A DNA stretch of 64,000 nucleotides from Nepenthes gracilis (GCA_033239525.1 BSYO01000005.1:1054001-1118000); one strand, 5' to 3'; positions 1 through 13,900 are shown, counted from the stretch's first letter. Numbers and translations are program-made. Notes: generated from the sequence alone by a model not told the origin.

Positions 1-1850
1 GGCCACATTTGTTGCTTGAAACATTGCATTTTGGGTTTGCTTTGCTGCCTATAAAAGGGCAAGATTAGCTTTAAGTTTTTTCACACAATGTCTCCTAACT
101 TCCCTCACTAATGAAGGTTGCGAGACTTGCTAATCAAACTCTCTTGAGGATTATCCTTCCAAGTTGGAGGAGCAACAAAGGCTTTCATAGGAAGGCACCT
201 TATGAGCTGTTTGTAATGAAAATTATTTTATTTTTTTTATTTTTTATTTTTTGATAATGAACCGTCTTGATTCTCTTCTTTTAGGCGACAATGCTTGCTG
301 GGCTATCATTTCTTTTTGAGCTATTGATTGCAGTTGGTTGCCGAGTTGCCTCTTTGTTCTTCGACTTATCCCTTATGGGAATGGCTGGGAAACAAGCTGA
401 TAGTCCTAAACACCATCTAATCTGAAAAGTCATAAAAATATATCAAGAGTGTGTTTAATATTTACTAAATTATATATAATGTATATATATAGAAATACAT
501 AAAAATTATGAAGGAAATTTATTTCCTTTCAGATACAAAAATACTAAAGATGACAATAAGCCAAAAAAAAATATGTAAAAAATATAAGAAAGTATAATAA
601 TTAAGTATCAACGATAGTCTCATCAATAAGTGTTAAATATTATAATTGCTTTCCTATAACCTAGCCATACGTTATTATTCATAATCCATAGATGGATCGA
701 CCATATATTATTCTTGACAAATTAAGTCAAGCACTACTTTCTATACTCGTGGATATCAAGTGCAAAATTCAATCATAAATAATATATTCAAACATATTTT
801 ATCAATTATCTACAATAATTTTTATTCAGTCAAAATAAAAACTTTACATTAAAAACAAATATATGGATTTTTTCAATTAGAAAAACAAATAAATCTTTAT
901 GAAATTAGAGTAGAGTATTTTATCAAATATTTATATAAAATATGACATGCAATATCAAATATTTTAAGAATTTTAAGATTATTTGACAAATTTTATAATA
1001 ACATGATTATAATTAAAATACAGGTCTTCAAAATCATATGAAGTGGAAACGAATTGAATATGCATACAATATAATCTTAAAAGAAATTAGAAAATATCTC
1101 ATGCATAAACATTTAAATAACAACTGATAAGAGTTTTTTTAAAAAAATTTAACAATAAAGAAATAAATAATTTTAAATATATTTATTATAACTTGAATTT
1201 ATTAAATATTTACTTTAAATCACTTCAAATTTACTTCTTCATTTTCCCTTCTCTTCTTCCTGTCTTCTCATCTTCTTTACTTTCTCTACTCTCAAAATCT
1301 ATAGGAATTGAGTTAAAAAAAAAAAAAGATAGAAACATCTTAAATAGTAGATTGGGGTGTATGACTCAATCATGTGCACATCAAACATGATGTCTAAATC
1401 ATAATTGTACACAAGCGCCCATCAGACATATAGCAGGTTTCACGATTATATATCAAATGCGTACATACATGGCTCTTATGTCCATCAAATGCCCTCCCAA
1501 GTAGCTGCATATTTAGTTTTCTTAATTAAACCAAAGCTTGTCATTAATAATTCACTTAATTATCTTAATTTAATATCATTATATAAATCTTAATGTTTAA
1601 ATTTTACATCTCATTGCTATTTTTCACTAGAATTATGTTGGATATTTGGTCAAAGTATTCAACTTATCAGATGAAACATACATCGGTTAATTTATTAACT
1701 TTTTTCATACAACCACAAATTCTTCGCAAAATAATTTCATTTTATTTTTCAGACTCGCTTATTTCCAAGGATGATGTCTAAGTCATGAACCATCATCTTA
1801 GTTGGGATCATAGGCATGTCAACTGACTTCTAAGCAAGAACGTCTCAATT
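1..1850. other. AT-rich intergenic DNA with a possible small terminal exon
   Basis: Mostly AT-rich DNA with no recognisable gene. The first 430 bases are less AT-rich. A T-rich tract ending in AG at 283-284 is followed by an open frame from 285, with an ATG at 291 and a stop at 423-425. It would encode 44 residues: a hydrophobic stretch, then a polar tail ending HHLI. This could be the last exon of a gene that begins outside the window, or chance. I recognise no family. Further right, up to about 1,850, I see only short chance ORFs. Confidence 0.3.
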
Positions 1851-1899
1851 GTTCTTTAAAATATATTAGACTCTATCTTAGATTCTATTCTAAGGCGAA

Positions 1900-3400
1900 G
1901 CCATTTTCGATGTACTTGTTTGAATCCTTAGAATTCATAGGGATTTGATTGATGTCTCATTGTGTTGACTTTCTTGCAGATATAATTCATCTCTAAGGTT
2001 TAATTTTTTAATCAATTAAGAAGGAGTCGGGCCGTTAATCTAGGTTAAGTGCCAACTCCTTCTAACTATCTGGTCTCCTCTTACATCTTCAATCTCATAC
2101 AGTTTCTTAAACTTTATTTTCAAATGTGTGAAGGATGTAACTACACAAATGTGATAAGCATGGCTAGCCTAAGATAGTATTATAAACCAATGATAGGTTT
2201 ATTATCATGAAAGGTAGGTTATGGGATGTAGTTCTGAGATGCATTCCAATGGTGACTTCAAGGTTTGTGATTCTCTTTACTTGGATTGGCTTATTATCTA
2301 AGACATGTATCGATCTATCTGAGGGTTCATCTAATAATATTTTAGCTCTAACTTAATGAACGTATCAAAATACAAAAAAGTTTATAGAGTTTTTATTATC
2401 AATAAAAATTTATTTTAATTAGTAAACTCCAAATTTCATCTAAAATAAGTGGCGATACAATAAGTGGATCTGGAATAAGAAAAATTATATGAGTTATGTT
2501 ATTGTTACCAAAACAAATAACTTTTTTTTGCCTAATTTTAGTTTTTTCCTTTTGCTGGCAAAAGCTTATTCCAACTTCTCCTAATTTGTGGCCTCTATCA
2601 ATGTTGTCGACACCATATTATTGACTCGATCACAACCAAATTACAGAGATGCTCGGGTAGCCCTTCGTCATCATGGTCCTTTTTTTTTAGTGGCTTAAGG
2701 ATTCTACGACTTCTTGAGGTAGCCTCTCTAGATCAGAGGTCTTAATCTTCTTCTATGATGTCCTACTATCTTTTATACTATAACTTAAAGATTGATGATA
2801 GCAATAATAATTTGATTGGTCTTCTACCTCTAGATTCTTAGGTCATTTTCAAAATTTTTAGTTTTAAATCTATATCAAGACGTTCGTCCTAATATCTATG
2901 ATAAGAGTGAGGTACAAAGACTTGAACACTCGACTTGTATCTAGCCCAATCCTTTATTGCTTCCGAAAGTTATTTGCTAGGTTACTGTTATTCCTCCACT
3001 TTCCTCCTCTTAGGCTCCTTGGATAAGATTCTTATTCTAGTCTCTCGGGCCACTTGGCTTTATTAGCTTCTTTTGCTATTACGTATGCCTAGGTAATTAC
3101 TTCTACCTTCAAAAACATCTTAGGGTCTTAATGGATCGGTGAATTAAAGAAGTTGTTGGTTAGATAATCACGATGAAGACATTCAACTTTGTCTTGTCGA
3201 CAATTTTTGATATGATCTAAGTTTCAGTGTCAGTTGATAAAGTACTTAAAACTCTTAGTGGAAGCCTGCTTGACCTTTATTAGATGTCAAGGTTCTTTCT
3301 TCCCTTCAGCAATTGGTGACATAGTGGGATAGAAACTGATTCGTTATTTCCTAGAAAGTCCTAGTAAAATTTCATCCTAGCATCTAGAAAATTTTGGTAG
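1900..3400 (-). pseudogene. decayed Ty3/gypsy gag-protease (Tat-like), antisense
   Basis: Minus-strand translation, with many stops and frameshifts, follows the order of a plant Ty3/gypsy gag-pro. The gag core is near 3,330-3,200 (remnants such as HLIKVKQAS). The gag C-terminus, with a cysteine/histidine remnant, is near 2,950-2,700. A retropepsin-like part is near 2,500-2,330, where the DTGSS active-site loop has decayed to a DNKNS-like string. The end of the protease is near 2,280-2,050 and includes YNTILG and a KLYEIEDVRGDQIVRRSW-like tail. That gag tail and protease pattern is typical of Tat-lineage elements. No reverse transcriptase is visible below 1,900. The copy is old and cannot be functional. 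Confidence 0.7.
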
Positions 3401-4095
3401 TATTAGAGGGAAATATACCCCATGTCTTGGAAGTCAAGTGTAGTGCAGAAATAGTTAATATAATCCATATGATTGGCACTTTTGTCATGCAGTTTCAAAG
3501 TTATCATCTCAAATTTGTTGGAAAGGATATGCCTTCATATGTTAGATGTGAAAGAAGTTCAGCCCACTTAGGCCATGAGGTTGGAAGAATCTTATGGAAA
3601 AATCTATTTCTCTATTCACTTATTTTTCTCTTCTACTTCAATTGTGGAGGTGAATCTTTTGGTATTAAGAAAAGTCCTTAATTCTAAGTAGGTAGAAGAT
3701 ACTTCTAGTAACTACTTGGCTAAAAGGATTGGTAGAGTACTACTACATAACCCTCCTCCTAGAGAGATCAGTTCTTGAAATCCTGAGCGTATGTGAGATT
3801 CCGTCTTTTCTGGGATTCTTTACTCCTTTGAAAGTTCAAGTGGCCTTGTGAACATGAGGACATTGGTCACTGCGGTGCCTTGCAGATGACTTATGAGTTG
3901 GGTCTAGTCTATATTTTCTTGGCCGCGGTCTTCTTGCTCTTTGATTTCATTCTCAAAGTTAAAGCCTATGGAAGTTTTGTGCCAACATGATGAGGTTGGT
4001 CCCTCTATCTATCCCATAGTAACTTTAGAATTTGGAACATATCCCTGAGTTATGTAGCTACTGCTCACATGTCTAAGGTTGGTGATGAGTGAGTG
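3400..4095. other. unassigned DNA beside the gypsy remnant
   Basis: Moderate base composition, probably still part of the gypsy element (its 5' side, since gag runs leftward). A plus-strand ORF at 3394-3681 (95 codons) lacks similarity I can recognise and lies antisense to the expected gag, so I do not call it a gene. Confidence 0.3.
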
Positions 4096-4100
4096 CTTAG

Positions 4101-5017
4101 TGTTGGGGCGAACGGGGCGTTCGGACAGAATGCATCGAGAGCGCAGTAACCAAGAGGATAAATCACTTGAATAGAGGGACAGCGCTCGGACGGACAGCCA
4201 AAGGAGAGATAGAAAATTGTGAGAAACACACGAGATTTAACGTGAAAACACTTCTATAACCGAAGAAAAAAATCACGGGAATAGAGTCAACAGCAAATTC
4301 ATTATGTGAAACAGGTTACAAACCTCCAAGATGGAGTATCCGCTGCACACCCAAAAAGTCAAAGAGAAAAATGCTCCAGAGCAAACTAAGAAAACACTCT
4401 TTTCTTTTCACCCTCTATTCTTCTCTTCCTCCCTTCTCTCACCGGTGGTGCACTCCTCTTCTCCTTCACAATAGCCCTTTTGCTCCTCCAAGATTGCTCT
4501 CTCAATCTTGCTCACTCTATCCAGCTCACATTGCTCAACCGACAGAAATCCATATATATAGCCACAAGGGGCCTAGACCCGGCCAGCCACCCTACTGCCA
4601 GTAGGGTGGTAGGATCATGCCCCTTAAGCCTGCCATGGCAGGCGTACGTCCGGCATGTTAGGATAGCAATCCTAACACCTTGGAAGTGTAACCGCCTGCC
4701 CACTTATAACACGCGACTGTAGCAAGCCTACTGAGGAAGTCAACGCCTAGGCTTCAGAGTTCTCGTCCATGTCCTCAGTGACCTCTCGGATATGACGCCT
4801 CTAATGAGTCTTCGTCCACTATTTTCGCAACTTCTCGAACAATAGTTCCCAAATGAATCCTTCAACCACTGTTCCTCCTCAATAGTTCTCGTCCAATGCT
4901 TCCAGCTTCCCCGAGGACGAACGTTTTCGGATTCCTCCAAACGTTCGCTCCAAACGTTCGCGTCCATTTGTCTCCACAAGTCCGTGGACACAAACACCAC
5001 AAGAGGTGACCCAAATA
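4101..5017 (-). repeat. solo LTR of the Copia A family
   Basis: Begins TGTTGGGGCG and ends CAAATA, a decayed form of CCAACA. It is flanked by identical 5-bp duplications, CTTAG at 4096-4100 and CTTAG at 5018-5022. Interior blocks match the LTRs at 41,334 and 49,703: the stretch around 'aggttacaaacctcc', the 'ctcctt' rich block and the end 'gtgacc'. The minus orientation is taken from those relatives. A TATA-like run, TATATATA, lies near 4,552. No internal Copia DNA adjoins it, so the element was probably lost by LTR-LTR recombination. It splits or abuts the gypsy remnant at 1,900-4,095. Confidence 0.75.
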
Positions 5018-5022
5018 CTTAG

Positions 5023-8000
5023 TTAGATCTCATTATTTTGAGGGACGTTTTGAAAGGGAATGCACTAAATAAACCTAGAAGATTGTAGTGATCAATAGAT
5101 GATTGAATGCTTTGAGGGTTTGTGCCTCTTAGAAGATGCTGGAACTTCAAATATTTTAGATTATAAAATTACAAGATGTAAAGATCATGATATCATTAAA
5201 TGCCCTTATTAAATTAATGAAGTTTTGTGTATATAGAGGCATAAAACCAATGCATAGGCAATTTCTTTAAAGTGGGGTTACATGTTATGATTTAAATGTG
5301 GAAAGTAGTTGTGATTCTAGTCAACTATCACAATGCACATTTAGTAGTGTAGTTCATGGATAGATGTTCTAATTTTTGGATCATAGAGATCGTGAATGTC
5401 CATTATTTCGATATGCCATCAAATAAAAATATAAAATTTTGACTAAGTGTAAAAAGCAGAATACTTAGTTAAGTATTTTTGCTTTCTTTAACTTGCTCCT
5501 TTAAAAAAATCTGTCATTTTATTATTTTAATAACCGCGTTATTACCTTGAAGAATTCTATTATTTGATCACCTGTTCATTCGTCTTGTATCACTTGGTTT
5601 ATGGTTGAAACCTATTTATCAGGCTCTTTTTTGATTACATATTTTTAAATAGAATATTCAGTCACCTTACCATAAAATTATTTATATTAAAGGTATATGA
5701 ATAATTTTTTTAATAAACAAATAAATATTTGGAAAAAACTTGAGTAAATGGTAATATGCCTGTGCATTTAACGCTTGAAGTTAATTTTTGCCTTCTTATT
5801 CTATTCACCTTTGTTCCACTTTTTGGCATGCATGGCTGTGTTCCCTTGCAAACATAAACAAATCAGATAATATCATTTTATAATGAATTATCACTGTCAG
5901 ACTTTGTGCGACCGCAACTATTAATTACTCGAGCAGTCTGACACGCTATTATCGGATTCCCACCCACTTGACAGCCCGTTGCCCTGGGCTGGCCATCTAG
6001 CTGAACTAACGACACGCGTCCAAGGCTAAACGTGGAAGGCACTCAACGGTCAAGTCCCATGCTGCTGCTCTCCACGGGGCTTGATAATAACAGGCAGGTG
6101 GCGCCACCACCTAAGTTTCCTGGTGTGTCCACCTGTCTTGGGACAGGTGACACAGATTGAGAAGCGAAGTACGTGGGTGGCTCTGAATCAAAGTTCTTTG
6201 AGCCAATTGAAATTTTAGTCGAAATCATTTGTTTTTTTGATTATTTTAGTTAGTTTGAAAATGTGGGGTCATAGTGTTTAATTTTTATGAAGTTTTCATA
6301 ACCCCTATAATATAATGAGAATAATTTATGGCATAAGAAATTTATTTTATTTTTTTAACTTTTAGGCTTTGGAAAATAGAAGGGCTCAATTTGTTACTAT
6401 TAAAATGGGTTAAGAAGAGCTCCAATTTTTAAAAAGATAAATGGGTATATTCTCTCAATTTTTATTATCTATTTTTTTAAATAAATTATCATTAATTTAT
6501 TATTTTAAAATAATTAATTTTAACTACTTTTTGATAATTTAACTGTAATTATTATTAAAAAATTGATGATTAAAATATAACAAATAAACCGAACTATCAT
6601 TATAAGAGATAAAACTTTTTAAAATTATTACTAAAAGTATTTACCATTTGTAATAAAAGGATGACAAAGGGGTAGAATGCTTTTTTTAAAAAAAAAAGAA
6701 AAAAAGAAAAAAAGCTTCTCATTCTTATCTCATTAAAAATTGAGAGTTATCAGGGTAGAAATTTAAAGTTTAGGGACAAATGCAGTGTTGAATGAGCATC
6801 CTTCTTTTTATGTATTTGTCCTTTTCTATAAACTTAAAATTATTATTATTATTATTATTATTACTATATATTAATTTGTATTTATATTTAAGAGTTAATG
6901 ATTATTTGATTTCTGTGTCATAATCCAATTATATTGGATTGGACTTTCTAACATCTTTATCTAAACTCTACGTACCATAATAATTTAATAAGAGTTAAAA
7001 TAATATATATTTTATATTATGATATATTATTTGATATTTAAATTAAAAAATTTTTACAAAAATAAAAGACTAAAAATAGAACAAGGATGAGTTGATAGCA
7101 AGAGATTGATCAAAGAAGCAGACTTGGTTCCTTAATATTGGAAGGACACAAGGAATTTTAGATTGAAGTTTTGTATTTGCCTTTGTGATTCTCAATTTTG
7201 GTCCCTAAAGTTTGTATATTTACAGAATTGACGACAATTAATCTGTCATTTCAAAATTAATATGACTGTTTACTTTAAATGATACATTAATTGAGATCAA
7301 ATAGTTAGTTAAATTTTATAACTACTCAACATTTAATAGTAATTATTCATTATCTATTACTACCTATTTAATGTGGCTAATTATATCTTGACCTATATAA
7401 TTGTTTATTAGGATTTAATATCATTTTTTTCTTTTGTCGAATCATTAATCGCTTAGGTCTTTTGTGTTTATATCCGTTCAGCCATTTGGTTAGTCGGCTG
7501 GCCGTGTGTTTGGACTAATTAATAATTCATTTTTAATCCAAGCTGAGCAAGTCGGTTGTTTAATAATCCTTTGCGAGATCATAACTTATGGAAATTGTAT
7601 TTAATCCAGTCGGATAAACCTTATTTTAGACTGCATCCAACAAATGTTATTAATATATATTTAAAAAAGTATAACATTGAGTATGATATAATATATGTTC
7701 TGATAACAAAAATACTATATAAAAATATAATTTTAAACATTATATGAAAAATCACTACTTTTACTGGGTGGAAAATTTTTATCCAATTCGAGGCAGGCGT
7801 AGATAAAAGTCAGTTGGTTCACAATAGGGTAGAAAAATACTTATTGTGAAATTCTATAAGAAATATTATTTTATTTTTATGAAATTATTAGTAATAAAAA
7901 AGTTCATAATTTTTTAATTATATTAAAAAATTTAATTAGTTACTAAGTATATAAAAATTGCACAATTTTCATTTATTAACTAAATATTGTAATCAAGATA

Positions 8001-8205
8001 TTATGTATGATATGGCGTTGGTTTTCTAATTTTTGAGCTGTAAAAGGCACGTGATATGATTTTCCACGTGCTGTGGAGAGATATGATGGAAACGACTATT
8101 GGGAGATAGTGCTTTTTATTTTATTCAACAATTTAAATATTAAATAATTATTTTAAAAATATTAAATTTTATTTAAAAATATATTTATATATTTTGTTGC
8201 ATACC
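5023..8205. other. AT-rich intergenic DNA
   Basis: No gene recognised. A richer-GC island at about 5,880-6,215 contains several ACGTGG-type (G-box/ABRE-like) strings and a short minus-strand ORF of 61 codons, but no downstream gene uses it as a promoter. The rest is AT-rich, with homopolymer and trinucleotide runs. Confidence 0.5.
6838..6863. repeat. (ATT)n microsatellite
   Basis: About eight to nine uninterrupted ATT/TTA units in AT-rich intergenic DNA. Confidence 0.85.
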
Positions 8206-8209
8206 AAAA

Positions 8210-8870
8210 ATTCAAATTGTCTTATAAATTTGGGGCCACAAATCGGATCTTCGTGTTAGTCGATTTGATGCGGATCCGGTCTCCATAACCTTGAACATGA
8301 ACCCTGCACAATACAACTAAAAACGAGAGGTTAGAGGACGATAAAAATTGCTCCCACCGTAAACCCTCTGACGCTGAAGTCAGATGAGTTTTCAAAAGAA
8401 TAGAAAGATATAATGAAGATATTTAGATATTTGTATCAGTGGATTGAGCATACGTCCTGATGTTGGACGGCTTAAATATACACTTGCAGAGGGGCGGCTT
8501 AGATACAGATTGTCTGTCTGAATATTATAGGAATGCTTTGGAGGGTTGGCCGGTCACTTGATTGGAATATGTCCCGGAGGGAGAGCCTTGAGATGTTCTT
8601 CTGGCCTCCAGGGATGGAGCACTGGCCTCATTAGGTGTGGCCTTTTGGACGGAGCACATGGCTCAAGAAATGAGTTTTCTTTTAGATTCTCCTCAACAGC
8701 CTCCCTTTTGAGATCTCTCTTTTAGGTCCTCTCATTGGGTGGCCTTCTGGGATGGATGGTGGTTAGCCTTTTCTCTCTTTTTTTTTTGCCTTTTAGCCTC
8801 TCTTCTATTTTTCTCTCATTTTTCTTTTTTCTTTCGGGAGCCTCTCTTCTTTGTTGGGATGAGGATTTTT
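8210..8870 (-). repeat. LTR-like relic (Tat/gypsy U5 signature, antisense)
   Basis: Shows the antisense form of a signature common at the R-U5 end of plant gypsy LTRs. On the plus strand it reads CCTCTGACGCTGAAGTCAG at 8365-8383 and is preceded by a purine-rich 'acgagaggt' block at about 8323. To the right lies a GC-richer block with many 'ggcc' and 'ttttctctcttttt' strings, as in LTR U3 regions. The boundaries are not defined and no target duplication was found. Another reading is any unrelated LTR family sharing this motif. Confidence 0.45.
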
Positions 8871-8877
8871 ATATAAT

Positions 8878-9765
8878 TTGAGGATGGTCATTCTTATCTA
8901 TAGTCAACCGTCGAAGATAACCGTCAGTGAATTAGACGAAGTGATTGAGCGATTTTCTAGGCTGGATATACTGTACCCATCATATTTAATGATATATTTA
9001 TTGATATTAAAATTTTTAAAATTGAGATATAGAGATAAAAAAAAGAAAAAATTAAAATAAAGTAAAATTTTATCTATTATTAATAATTTTAATATAAGAC
9101 AGTATTTAAATAAATATATAAATAGTATTACTCAAATTTGATATTTGATAAATGTTATTATTATAAAATATTTTTAAAAATAATTATTAAATTTTAATTA
9201 TAAAATATTGCTTTTTATCCTTGCCCGACTATTACGGGGGATAAGATCGCAAAGAAATGGCCTTTGCTGGTTGGACATCCACTGCGACGATCGCCGACGC
9301 TGAGCTTGACACTTGCAGCCCATCACCGCGTGAGATTGAGCGAATTTCTTCGGGACGGCCTGGCAGTATGAACGAGATCTTGAGCCGCCAATCGTAGAAG
9401 GAAGGGAAAAAGAACGGTCGATCGGAAACGGACCAAACTTTTCAACTTCAAATCCTTATCCATTCGACGTGTATGCCAAAGGCAAAGCATGCTACGACTG
9501 CCAGCTGCCTTTGATTTGAATTTTATGAAGAAAAATATCCTTCATTCGTTCCTGTTTCTAGTCATATTACTTTCCATATCAATAACATTATAGTTAACCA
9601 ATGATAATTTATAATATTTAATTTTGATGTGTATTTAAAATTTAAATTATGATTAGAATAAAATTGAATTGAGTTATTAAAAAATTTACCCAAATTTTAT
9701 ATACCATATCAGTAAATAATAATTTAAAGAATTCAAGATTCACTTTTCGATATATCTTTTAACAT
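8878..9765. other. AT-rich spacer with a GC-rich island
   Basis: AT-rich flanks surround a GC-richer island at about 9,225-9,500. On the minus strand the island has an open frame of roughly 60 codons, from about 9,440 down to a TAA near 9,232, without a convincing start codon or a recognised family. It could be a decayed gene fragment or promoter-like DNA. Confidence 0.3.
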
Positions 9766-9769
9766 TTAA

Positions 9770-10920
9770 GTTTGATGCGTATTTGGATCCGATTTCGAAC
9801 AAATTCAGATTCTTTTGGATTTTTTGACCCAACTTCGTTCACTGAGTTCAAATCCTGCATACCATTAAAGAGAACGAGAGGTCAGCGTGTCGATTGGAGG
9901 TTGTCCCACCAAAAGTACTCTGACGCTCAAGTGGTCTGGAGTGTCGGCTTATTGAGAATGTGAGTTCTTACTTCCTGTTCATAGAGAGTATAAGGAAGCG
10001 ACGTCCCGAAAGCGTGAAAGCTCTAGGAAATGATTCTCAGAAGGCTGAAGAGGTCTCCAGAAATCCGGAGGCCTCTGGTGGGATTGGAAGATGAATGCTT
10101 GTGTAGAGGGAAAGAGAAGATGAGCCTTTGTAACCGTTCGTGTGGAAAATTGCAGGGAGTCTTTCAAGAAACTGGTTCTTAGGGTTCTCAGGAAGACAAG
10201 TTACAGAATGCGCCAGAGAGCTTCTATTTCTTAGTGAGCTTCTGTGATCATTCATGAGCTTGTGTGTATGCAAATAAGTATCAAAGAATGCATGCAAGAG
10301 CGTGTGTAAGAGCACAAATATGAGCATGTAAGAGCATCTAAAAGCATGAGTCCTTCAAAATGAGGACCTTAAGCTCTTATGGATAGTAGAAGAGCCTCCT
10401 TCTCTGGCAAGGTGGCGTGCTCCTCTTGGACTGACAATGGAGGCCTTCTCAGAGATGGTGGCCTGACAGTCGTGATTTGACGGATCTTCTTTCTGCTGCA
10501 TAGTGCAACGGATCTTCAAATTGTCTCATACTTTTGTGACCGTTTTATTGGCGCTGAAGTCATTACCGCTCTTTTTGGAGAAGATCAGCTTTTAGGAGGA
10601 CACGTGGCCATGAGAAGATCGTTACTTTTGGTACACGTGTTCGCCTGCCAGATTGGGCCTGAGCCGTAGCAGTTTTAAAGCATTTTTAGGCTCGTCGCTA
10701 CAGTGCATCCGATCAACTCTCAAGTTGACCATCTGCACGCGAGTTAGCTATCTGCTGAAGTTTAGACGGTCAACACTGGCGTTGATAGTCTTGGGCCTTT
10801 CAGGATTTGGGATTGCGCCTCCTATTGGGCCACTTTTCAGTTGACCGTCCAGTAGGCCGTCTTGGGCCTCCGTTGACTTTGGGCTAGCCTATATTCCGGC
10901 ATACCTATCAAAGGTAATAT
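9770..10920 (-). repeat. LTR-like relic, antisense
   Basis: Carries the same antisense U5-like signature, CTCTGACGCTCAAGTGG at 9918-9934, preceded by 'acgagaggtcag'. About 1 kb of GC-richer DNA follows, with U3-like strings such as 'tgggcc', 'ttgggcct' and 'gttgacc' near 10,640-10,880. Short ORFs inside it look like chance. The layout resembles the block at 8,210-8,870, but the bodies of the two differ, so they are probably different families or very old copies. No target duplication identified. Confidence 0.45.
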
Positions 10921-13900
10921 ATTTTTTAAAAAGCTCTGTAACATGGGAGAACTTTTGAGGGTGGGAGAGAGACGTGGAGAGCTTGGCTCGATTTTTTGCA
11001 AAAGAATAAGTGTACTAAAGGATTTAACTCTCTTTACTTCTCAAAATCCATCCCTCTTTTTAGTAAAATTATACAGATTTATAATCATATTGACAGTTGA
11101 TAATAATTTTTTAAAAATAAATAATCGGTTGTGATTTAAACAACTAGGTTAGTTAAATACTGATTAGTTTAATTGGTGATAATAAATAGTTAACGTTAGT
11201 CAATTAGGAGACACTTATTTGGACCAACTGCAAAGTGCGTAAACTATTTATTTAGTTTAACCATTTGGTTGGATTAACTGTTTGGCTATATTAATTGTTT
11301 AGTTGAATTAATCACTCGATTGGACATTCGGATATCGAACCATTCAAGTATATGTTTTAATTTGTTTAACAATCATTTAACAACTCAGCAGCTCAATTAC
11401 TTTTCTAACTTTGATTTATTCTAATTGAAATTGAATCAAAGATAGACTCTATTTTTCAAGTTAGCATCTAATGAACCGATCAATATCTTTGCCTTTTTGA
11501 ATTGGTCCATTTAGTTGAGCCAATTTAATTAATAATGTACCCAACAATTTTAATATTTATTAATCCAATAACAATTTAGTTGTTCAGTCCTATTGGAACA
11601 ATGAGAAATAACAGAGCATCTTTTCATTTGGTGGCAAACAATTTTGATCGAAATCCACTGATTTCGTGGTTCCTGTCACGACCGTCTCATTTGACGGCCA
11701 AACTTTTGGGCACCACAATTATTATTTGCCTTTTTTTTTTTTTTGGATGTAACGTCTACATTCATATGTCACCCCTCCATCTTCTCTGTTTATAGTCAAA
11801 GAAAAATTCAGGGCACCACAATTTATAACTTGCAAGCTAATTAGGGTCGGCAATGGGTAGATCTCCGATCAATATATCTTCCAATTCCTACAAAAATAAA
11901 ATAGTAGCTTTCCAATCCGTAATCGGTCAAGGGACAGTGACATAAGGACATAGAAAAATTTTAAAGCCAATGCCAGCGTGGGGGAAAAAAAGATCCATAC
12001 ATATTTCTTCTTAGTCAAATCCTCATTAATTGGAGTAGAAATAAAAAGGGGCTAAAAAACAATCATTAAATCAAAGGAAAGAATTACATATGAATGAGTC
12101 AAAATAACCAATCAAAATATATCTCTAACGGAAACAAACGTATTAGCAAGTAGTATGCTATTCAATATGATGGCTAAAAATATTTTATATAGTAATTAGA
12201 ATAATATATCTGATATGATGAAGATGTAAATGTCATTAAATGCTTCATAATTTACAAAATCTCCTAATTTTTTTTCATTTTTTAGTTTGGCGTTTAAAGT
12301 GTTCTAAATAATAACACACATTAATCGTCTCAAAATAAAGCAAAATAAATAAGAAATGTGTCTAATGTTTAAACAATGGAACTAACATTCGAATGCTAGT
12401 AGAAAAGCTTCTAAGAAATTATTCTAAAGTATATACGACTATTATATATACATTAGAAAAGACTATACTTTACTACCTATGCAAATGTGTCTTCATGCTG
12501 TTCAAGTGTGACCATTTTATCTAACCCATTCCACCACGCCCATTAGGTATGGTTTATGTGTGGACGTTTTGTTTAAGTTACACTCATGCCTTTATTAGTA
12601 TTGTTCATTTGTACCATTAAAAATAATCATTACTCAGGCGAATTCTTATGTAAAAATCAAAAGAACTTTCTTTTCTACAAAAAAAATAAAATCAACACAT
12701 ATAAAGGCGTAAAAATCGCAGTGAAGTAACAAAAAATCTAAAAAAATTTTTTCAAAACCTTGTGCCGACCTCTCTCCTCTTTCATGAGTGAGTACCATTT
12801 CTTGCCCACCAACATTTTGCCCACCGAAAACTTTTCCTCCACCAAGTACAAGGATCCTAATGTACAAGCTTGAATAAAATTTTTTTCACTCCACTGATTT
12901 GACTTGAGTACAACTACTCCCGTTTGATGTCTTCTTATCGATAGGAAAGCTATTTTCGACACACTGGTTAAGCCTTTACATATGGTTATGACCAAAACTC
13001 TCATTTGTCATATTTTTATTGATTTTAGAAATTGAAGTCTTCATCAAATATCAACTTGAATACCTCGTTCTCCATGGCTCAACTGAATTGCAACACATAA
13101 GTTTGTATTTTCTTTTGTCGACCATCATATGAAAGCTATTATCTGTAGATTTGCTCATTGAAGTTGAATTCAATCGAATATATATTTCATGCTACATACC
13201 CTCCAATATCAGCCTTGTCTCACTAATAAGTCTCGAATGCCAATAATCTATGACAAGCCACTATTACTCATATATAATACTCCATAATTTTTAAAAATAG
13301 CTGGAGAGTCTTTAATCTTAATTTATTTTAAACCTTTTTCAAATTACGGAATAAAGATAAATAAGAATACATAGTACACGAAAACTATATTCAGATTTAG
13401 ATATACTTAACTATCAAAAATTATATAAATAATAGCCACAATAAATAACAATAGTCAAAATAGAATTTTTGTTGATAAACTATAATTCTCGAATAAAACC
13501 CTTCAAATTTCTACAATTAATAAAAATAAAATATTAAAAAAAGTTAACTTACAAATTGGGTGGTACAAACGTATAAATTTATCGACTGACTTTTAACTTA
13601 TGACTCCTACCAAAAACTCATTGGATTTATCTTTGACAATGAAATCGGATACTTTCTGATCTTGTTATCAATCTTATTTTATGAGCTGTAAAATTTTTAC
13701 AAACCATTGGATCTCAATTTTTATTCCACCCAAGTCTCATATGAAGATCAACAGGCAGAAAAGATGTACATAACAGAATATATGTACTGAAAAAATTTTA
13801 ATATTAGTACTCAATGATTGAAGAAGCATTTTCTAAAAAAGAAAGCTTTCACAAACTTTAAAGAGAGGATATTTAGAGGAGCCGCATTGTGTAAAATAAT

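Noticed and set aside
3394..3681. 95-codon plus-strand ORF
   Set aside because: No recognised domain, and it lies opposite the gypsy gag region.
12646..13004. Overlapping minus-strand ORFs of 73 and 88 codons
   Set aside because: They share the same DNA in two frames; no family signature in either.
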